From an uncultured Spirochaetaceae bacterium (GTDB lineage: Bacteria; Spirochaetota; Spirochaetia; Treponematales; Treponemataceae), in assembly GCA_902783155.1 (NCBI GenBank), contig CACZPR010000001.1:1-42855 (forward strand): a DNA stretch of 42,855 nt. The letters are read 5' to 3'. Numbering within the stretch: the stretch's first letter is position 1; every line of letters begins with the position of its first letter. This document shows, piece by piece, positions 39,595 through 42,855 of the stretch. The position numbers and the translations under genes are program-made. A model generated the notes under the pieces. The model searched no databases. It was not told the DNA's origin and saw only the letters and a program-made list of their open reading frames with translations.

Positions 39595-40028
39595 CACCTG
39601 CCCTCCTGCATTTTTTCTTCATCGGAACATTCGCTGCAAACACCGTAAAAAACAGTCCTCAGCGAATCAAGGGAAAAACCATGCTCCTGCTTCAAATGTG
39701 AACAGACTTCTTTTAAATCGTCACATTCAAGGTGAACAAGTTTTCCGCATTTTTCGCATTTCAAATGAAAATGTTTTTCGCCTGCATTACATCCGTCGCC
39801 GGTATATTCAAAACATGCCGCAGTCTGTTCACCCAAAAAATATTTTTGGACGACACCTTCTGAAACAAGTTTTTCAAGCTGACGGTAAATTGTGGCAATG
39901 CCAATGGAAACATCTTTTCCATCAAAATACAGGCGCACGTCATCGGCAGTAAAATGTCTGCCCCGTGTGGTTTTTAAATATGAGACGAGCAAATCCTGTT
40001 GTTTTGTTTTATACGATGCTTTTTGCAT
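39594..40028 (-). CDS. Fur-family metalloregulator, probably Zur
   Basis: A 144-aa Fur-superfamily repressor. Winged helix with HFTADDVRLYF and GIATIYRQLEKLVSEGVV; metal motifs HFHLKCEKCGKLVHLEC (HxH and CxxC) and VCSEC near the C-terminus (second CxxC, structural zinc). As first gene of a zinc uptake operon it is most likely the zinc sensor (Zur), although the boxes at its promoter also match the Fur 7-1-7 consensus. No strong Shine-Dalgarno sequence is seen. It shares one base with the next gene. Confidence 0.88.
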   Translation of the reverse strand: MQKASYKTKQQDLLVSYLKTTRGRHFTADDVRLYFDGKDVSIGIATIYRQLEKLVSEGVVQKYFLGEQTAACFEYTGDGCNAGEKHFHLKCEKCGKLVHLECDDLKEVCSHLKQEHGFSLDSLRTVFYGVCSECSDEEKMQEGR

Positions 40029-40041
40029 AGACCAACCAATT

Positions 40042-40056
40042 TGATAACAATTATCA
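40042..40056. promoter_or_regulatory. Fur/Zur-type 7-1-7 box 1
   Basis: TGATAAC-A-ATTATCA, one mismatch to the 7-1-7 Fur box (TGATAAT-N-ATTATCA). It starts at the edge of the -10 box and covers the probable transcription start of the zinc operon. Confidence 0.8.
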
Positions 40057-40084
40057 TATTAGTAAAAAGCAAAAGGAAAGTCAA
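40056..40084 (-). promoter_or_regulatory. Promoter of the zinc operon
   Basis: On the minus strand -35 TTGACT (40079-40084), 17-nt spacer, -10 TAATAT (40056-40061). The leader to the ATG at 40028 is about 20 nt. Confidence 0.78.
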
Positions 40085-40091
40085 TAGAATT

Positions 40092-40106
40092 TGAGAATAA
40101 TTATCA
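40092..40106. promoter_or_regulatory. Fur/Zur-type 7-1-7 box 2
   Basis: TGAGAAT-A-ATTATCA, one mismatch to the 7-1-7 consensus, upstream of the -35 and 50 bp from box 1. Two boxes flanking the promoter suggest cooperative repression. Confidence 0.72.
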
Positions 40107-40110
40107 TATT

Positions 40111-40142
40111 AAAAAAGCACCCGATGCAAGTCCACCGAGTGC
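40111..40142 (-). terminator. Terminator of the DUF3793-flavodoxin operon
   Basis: On the minus strand a 10-bp GC-rich stem (40133-40142 with 40117-40126, two G-U pairs) followed by a run of six T (40111-40116). Confidence 0.85.
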
Positions 40143-40165
40143 CCGTGATTTTTTAGAGATGTATT

Positions 40166-40585
40166 TTATTTTACTGCTGATGAAGCCCAGGTCTTGCACT
40201 GCGCGATTGCATCATCATCAGGAGTGAGGTGAGCCATCAAAGGTTCACCGACAGATACGGCACCTGCTCCAGTCAAACGGTCGTTCCAATCACGGAGCCA
40301 CTGTCCGTCGCCCCAATCATAAGAACCAAAGATTCCGACTTTCTTTCCACCCAGAGACGATTCGACGGCAGAATAAAATTCTTCCATAGAGTCCTCAAGA
40401 ACTTCATCGCCCATTGCCGGGCTTCCCAAAAGAATTACGTCGCATGACAGAACTTCCGCTTTATCTGCACTGTCAGCAGTTCCAAAAACTACATCCGCTC
40501 CAGCCGCTTTTACCGATTCGCACACGGCATTTGCCATTGCTTCGGTATTTCCGGTCGTGCTTGCATAGATTACAGCAACCTTCAT
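40166..40585 (-). CDS. Short-chain flavodoxin
   Basis: A 139-aa FMN electron carrier. The phosphate loop is IYASTTGNTEAMA, then LLGSPAMGDEVLEDSMEEF and IFGSYDWGDGQWLRDW supply the isoalloxazine-binding loops (W and Y). Short flavodoxins often replace ferredoxin under iron limitation. It is 13 nt behind the DUF3793 gene, and that operon's promoter carries a GTTAG-N6-CTAAC site like those at the ABC exporter promoters. A terminator follows. Confidence 0.95.
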   Translation of the reverse strand: MKVAVIYASTTGNTEAMANAVCESVKAAGADVVFGTADSADKAEVLSCDVILLGSPAMGDEVLEDSMEEFYSAVESSLGGKKVGIFGSYDWGDGQWLRDWNDRLTGAGAVSVGEPLMAHLTPDDDAIAQCKTWASSAVK

Positions 40586-40598
40586 ATAGTACCTCTCT

Positions 40599-41171
40599 TC
40601 AGACCGCGTTCACGGCCTTTTTATATTTTTCTATGATTCTGAAAAGGGGATATCCTTCATCGAACCATTTTTTGCACATACAACTGCATTCCCTGAATTT
40701 ACAGTGACAGAGCTTGGCACTCTCCACATCGGAATATGATTTCCAGCAGCCGCAGAATTTGCACCCCCGTCCACCACGCCTCTCGAATTCCAGAACATCA
40801 AAAAACGGATAGCCCAGAATGATTCCAATTTCATGCGGAAACGGCGAAACATTTTTCATGCGGGACAAAATCTGTCTTACGGTTCCTGTAATGTCGCGGC
40901 AATCCACATAGCCTTTTCCATACAGATAGGAAAGGATGATCCTGTCTTCCATAATGCGTTTGAGCCAGCGGATATTGTAGACAATCACCTGCACTGATTT
41001 TTCAGACTGCCACACTGCATCGAGCGCAAGACCATATCCAGCGAGAGTCTTTTTCCACATCCGGTATTCCGCACAGAAAAATGATTCCGGCTTTACGGAA
41101 AACAGATTCGCAGGTTTTATCCCGCAGATTGTCGGTGCCGAAAAATGGATTAAGGACTTACTGAAACTCAT
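40599..41171 (-). CDS. DUF3793-family Cys-rich protein
   Basis: A 190-aa soluble protein of the DUF3793 type: PFPHEIGIILGYPFFDVLEF followed by a Cys-rich C-terminus (CKFCGCWKSY, KLCHCKFRECSCMCKKW). Nine cysteines near the C-terminus could bind an iron-sulfur cluster or metal. In many anaerobes DUF3793 genes lie beside flavodoxin, as here. Function unknown, probably redox or iron-related (inference). AGAGGA precedes the ATG. The promoter (TTGATA, 17 nt, TATTTT) has an operator immediately downstream. Confidence 0.83.
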   Translation of the reverse strand: MSFSKSLIHFSAPTICGIKPANLFSVKPESFFCAEYRMWKKTLAGYGLALDAVWQSEKSVQVIVYNIRWLKRIMEDRIILSYLYGKGYVDCRDITGTVRQILSRMKNVSPFPHEIGIILGYPFFDVLEFERRGGRGCKFCGCWKSYSDVESAKLCHCKFRECSCMCKKWFDEGYPLFRIIEKYKKAVNAV

Positions 41172-41192
41172 TGTGAACTTTTTCCTCTTTGA

Positions 41193-41208
41193 GTTAGCAA
41201 TAACTAAC
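41193..41208. promoter_or_regulatory. Operator site of the GTTAG-N6-CTAAC type (DUF3793 operon)
   Basis: GTTAGCAATAACTAAC with perfect 5-bp arms, between the -10 box (41218-41223) and the Shine-Dalgarno. It is the same motif as at both ABC promoters 6-11 kb away. Confidence 0.75.
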
Positions 41209-41217
41209 TACACTTAT

Positions 41218-41246
41218 AAAATAGTGCATTACGGAAAAATTATCAA
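41218..41246 (-). promoter_or_regulatory. Promoter of the DUF3793-flavodoxin operon
   Basis: On the minus strand -35 TTGATA (41241-41246), 17-nt spacer, -10 TATTTT (41218-41223). Confidence 0.7.
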
Positions 41247-41362
41247 TAGGTAACGAAGGATTTTTTTCTAAAACAAAAGGCAATATAAAAGCAACTGAAT
41301 TATAAAGAGCATTATATTTGACCCCTTGTTGCAATTATCTTCCTATTTAATTCACCAAGCCA

Positions 41363-42172
41363 TCAGTTCGACAAATTGGAATTGTATAACAGATTTGATT
41401 TGAACAGATTACAATACTTCATCTGTGAATTATAAAACCAATGATTCTCGTCAACCGGCCACTGCGATTTCACTTCATCGTTTATTGTTTCATCCGCCTG
41501 TATTGATTCCGGATAGGTGTCCGCATAGAACAGCGTTCTTTTCTCCCAAACATCACATAACATGGAAGGGTATGCAAAGTCCTTTCCATTGTTTTTAAAC
41601 AGTTTTGAAACATCAGGGATTTTTTCCTTTTTGAACCCAGCAGAGGACAATCGATTGGCTTGCGGATATAAATGCCCGAATCCACATATAATCAGAATCT
41701 TCTGATTATTATAAAGTTTCAGTTTCTCCATAATGTTTTGATGTATATGGTCATCCCTGTCATCCGTGGTTGTATTCGTTTTGTAATTCTCATTATCTAC
41801 TTTCCAGTAATCCACCATTTCTACAGGTATGCCATTATCCTGACAATAGCAATATGAGATGCACATATCAACAGGGCCGTCCACTACTCCATACCGTTCA
41901 TAATTCTCTTCTCTGGCTTCAATAAAAACTGCATCGGGATTTATATTTTCAATTGCATTCAGCATTTCCTCAATAGAGTAATTTGCCAAAGACTCAAAAT
42001 GATCCTTATGGAAAGTACCCATGAGATAAACTTCCTGACCGTCTTTCGATTGAAGTCTCTTAACCGTAAAGTTTTTAAGATTTATATAGATAAGCGCCGC
42101 CAGAATAAACAAGATTCCAAGTAATGCCGCAATGCAAATAAAAATGCGTTTCAATATCAGATGTTTTTTCAT
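41363..42172 (-). CDS. Membrane-anchored TraB/GumN-like protein
   Basis: A 269-aa protein with one N-terminal membrane anchor (FICIAALLGILFILAALIY) and an outside domain. VYLMGTFHKDHFESL (GTxH), NPDAVFIEAREENY (conserved Glu) and ILIICGFGHLYPQANRL (GxGH) match the TraB/PrgY/GumN (TIKI-like) pattern, a presumed metal-dependent peptidase fold. The family match is weak, so confidence is moderate. GGAGG lies 11 nt before the ATG. No operon partner. Substrate unknown. Confidence 0.6.
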   Translation of the reverse strand: MKKHLILKRIFICIAALLGILFILAALIYINLKNFTVKRLQSKDGQEVYLMGTFHKDHFESLANYSIEEMLNAIENINPDAVFIEAREENYERYGVVDGPVDMCISYCYCQDNGIPVEMVDYWKVDNENYKTNTTTDDRDDHIHQNIMEKLKLYNNQKILIICGFGHLYPQANRLSSAGFKKEKIPDVSKLFKNNGKDFAYPSMLCDVWEKRTLFYADTYPESIQADETINDEVKSQWPVDENHWFYNSQMKYCNLFKSNLLYNSNLSN

Positions 42173-42235
42173 TTATATCAATCCTCCATCAATCTGTTCA
42201 TCATAAGTATAAGTGCTATTATTCTAAGACAGCTT

Positions 42236-42652
42236 TTACGGTTTTTGATTCAACACACGTTCGAGCGGTACCCAGCCCAAGTAATTCGGATAATCTCCAG
42301 TCAGCGCAGTCAGATTTTCGATTTCCAGATAGTCATCGATTCGGACTTTGTCCCACGCATGAATCACACGACCGTCCCCTAAACTTATGCCGCAGTGCCC
42401 CCAGTTGACCGGACCGTTTTCGCTCGGACACAGGCAGTCATAAAACACGAACGAACCTCGTTCCGGCACTCCGCCCCTCAGCGCATCCTTGTACATCTCG
42501 CAGGATTCCTTTGCTGAATCTCCGCCGAATATTTCAATATCATTGCTGACTTCAAGCGCGTCCTCGACAAACGCAAGACACCAGCCGGCATACTTTGTGC
42601 TGCCAAGTTTGCTTTCAGCCCAACGAATCATATTCTCTGTCAGTTTCTCCAT
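42236..42652 (-). CDS. CHAP/NlpC-P60-like cysteine hydrolase
   Basis: A 138-aa papain-like cysteine peptidase or amidase. The catalytic Cys is in KYAGWCLAFVEDAL, the His is in NWGHCGISLGDGRVIHAW, and ERGSFVFYD precedes it as in CHAP and NlpC/P60 domains. There is no signal peptide or wall-binding domain, so it is either cytosolic or exported by an unknown route. It may cut murein peptides or protect against them. GAGG precedes the ATG by 8 nt. Confidence 0.7.
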   Translation of the reverse strand: MEKLTENMIRWAESKLGSTKYAGWCLAFVEDALEVSNDIEIFGGDSAKESCEMYKDALRGGVPERGSFVFYDCLCPSENGPVNWGHCGISLGDGRVIHAWDKVRIDDYLEIENLTALTGDYPNYLGWVPLERVLNQKP

Positions 42653-42736
42653 CTGAAAACCTCAAACCTCCACAAATGAGAAATTTGATTTATGTAAAAT
42701 TCTAGATAATATCGGGTCCCGACAAACTTGAATTTA

Positions 42737-42855
42737 TCAAACTGAATTTGTAAACTTAATATTTTTGATTGTTCTTACAAGTTCATATTGATATGTCTGA
42801 AAGTATTTATTCCAGAATCCTCGTGCATTCGGATTAGCCGTTCCGTGTCCAACCC
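42737..42855 (-). CDS. 3' end of a probable GNAT acetyltransferase, cut by the window edge
   Basis: The minus strand is open from the window end to a TGA at 42737-42739 and ends HGTANPNARGFWNKYF followed by about 20 more residues. NPNARGFWNKYF resembles the C-terminal motif B of GNAT acetyltransferases (NxxAxxFWxKxF). The domain start is outside the window, so this is a tentative call. Confidence 0.5.
   Translation of the reverse strand, partial: VGHGTANPNARGFWNKYFQTYQYELVRTIKNIKFTNSV

Noticed and set aside
39292-40092. Zinc regulator called iron-specific Fur because of 7-1-7 boxes
   Set aside because: The boxes fit Fur, Zur and PerR types; the operon content argues for zinc sensing, so I left the metal as probable zinc only.
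42712-42722. TCGGGTCCCGA palindrome near the right edge as a terminator
   Set aside because: The centre is one base, too short for an RNA loop, and no T run follows.

Overview
The window reads as chromosome of a host-associated Treponema-like spirochaete (inference). The clues are moderately low G+C, a lipoprotein GH5 glucanase of the rumen/gut type, a clostridial-style set of accessory genes (AAC(3)-like and GNAT acetyltransferases, DUF3793-flavodoxin, TetR with paired ABC exporters, CobW-linked zinc uptake) and one pyruvate phosphate dikinase with a histone H1-like tail. I see no phage, plasmid, CRISPR, rRNA or tRNA. No gene-free stretch exceeds about 300 bases. The only clear transposon is an IS982-family copy at the left edge.

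Layout. 1-3.2 kb: a gene cut by the window edge, an IS982 element and a secreted GH5 glucanase whose stop codon lies at the IS tip. 3.3-7.1 kb: a ZIP metal transporter, an FtsH-like membrane AAA ATPase lacking its protease domain, a signal-less S49 (SppA-like) peptidase 26 nt behind it, and a convergent PAP2 phosphatase. 7.3-13.3 kb: ppdK, a degenerate MocR-type regulator and an aldehyde dehydrogenase. 13.4-17 kb: a radical SAM protein under a promoter with three iterated sites, then divergent MBL/AAC(3) and MarR/flavodoxin units. 17-22.8 kb: a co-directional run from NhaC through two GNATs, a 50-aa Pmp3 protein, AAC(3) and membrane proteins to an acyltransferase. 22.8-26.7 kb: a secreted protein, homocysteine methyltransferase, S66 peptidase and a DUF4143 ATPase behind 40-bp repeats.

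26.8-35 kb holds two ABC exporter pairs flanking a TetR gene. Sites of the form GTTAG-N6-CTAAC overlap the promoters of both pairs, and one recurs in front of a DUF3793-flavodoxin operon at 41.2 kb, suggesting one small regulon. An 84-bp palindromic repeat sits in frame inside two of the four ABC genes at different structural positions. 35-40 kb is a seven-gene zinc acquisition operon (Fur-family regulator, small Cys/His membrane protein, CobW GTPase, ZnuA, OB-like protein, ZnuC, ZnuB) behind a promoter flanked by two 7-1-7 Fur-type boxes. The right end carries a TraB-like protein, a CHAP/NlpC-like hydrolase and the 3' end of a probable acetyltransferase.

The best candidates for something new are the protease-less FtsH paired with a soluble S49 peptidase, the in-frame repeat inside ABC transporters, the TetR operator regulon, and a recurring promoter geometry in which the -10 box lies 5-8 nt from the ATG with no Shine-Dalgarno sequence, implying leaderless mRNAs.
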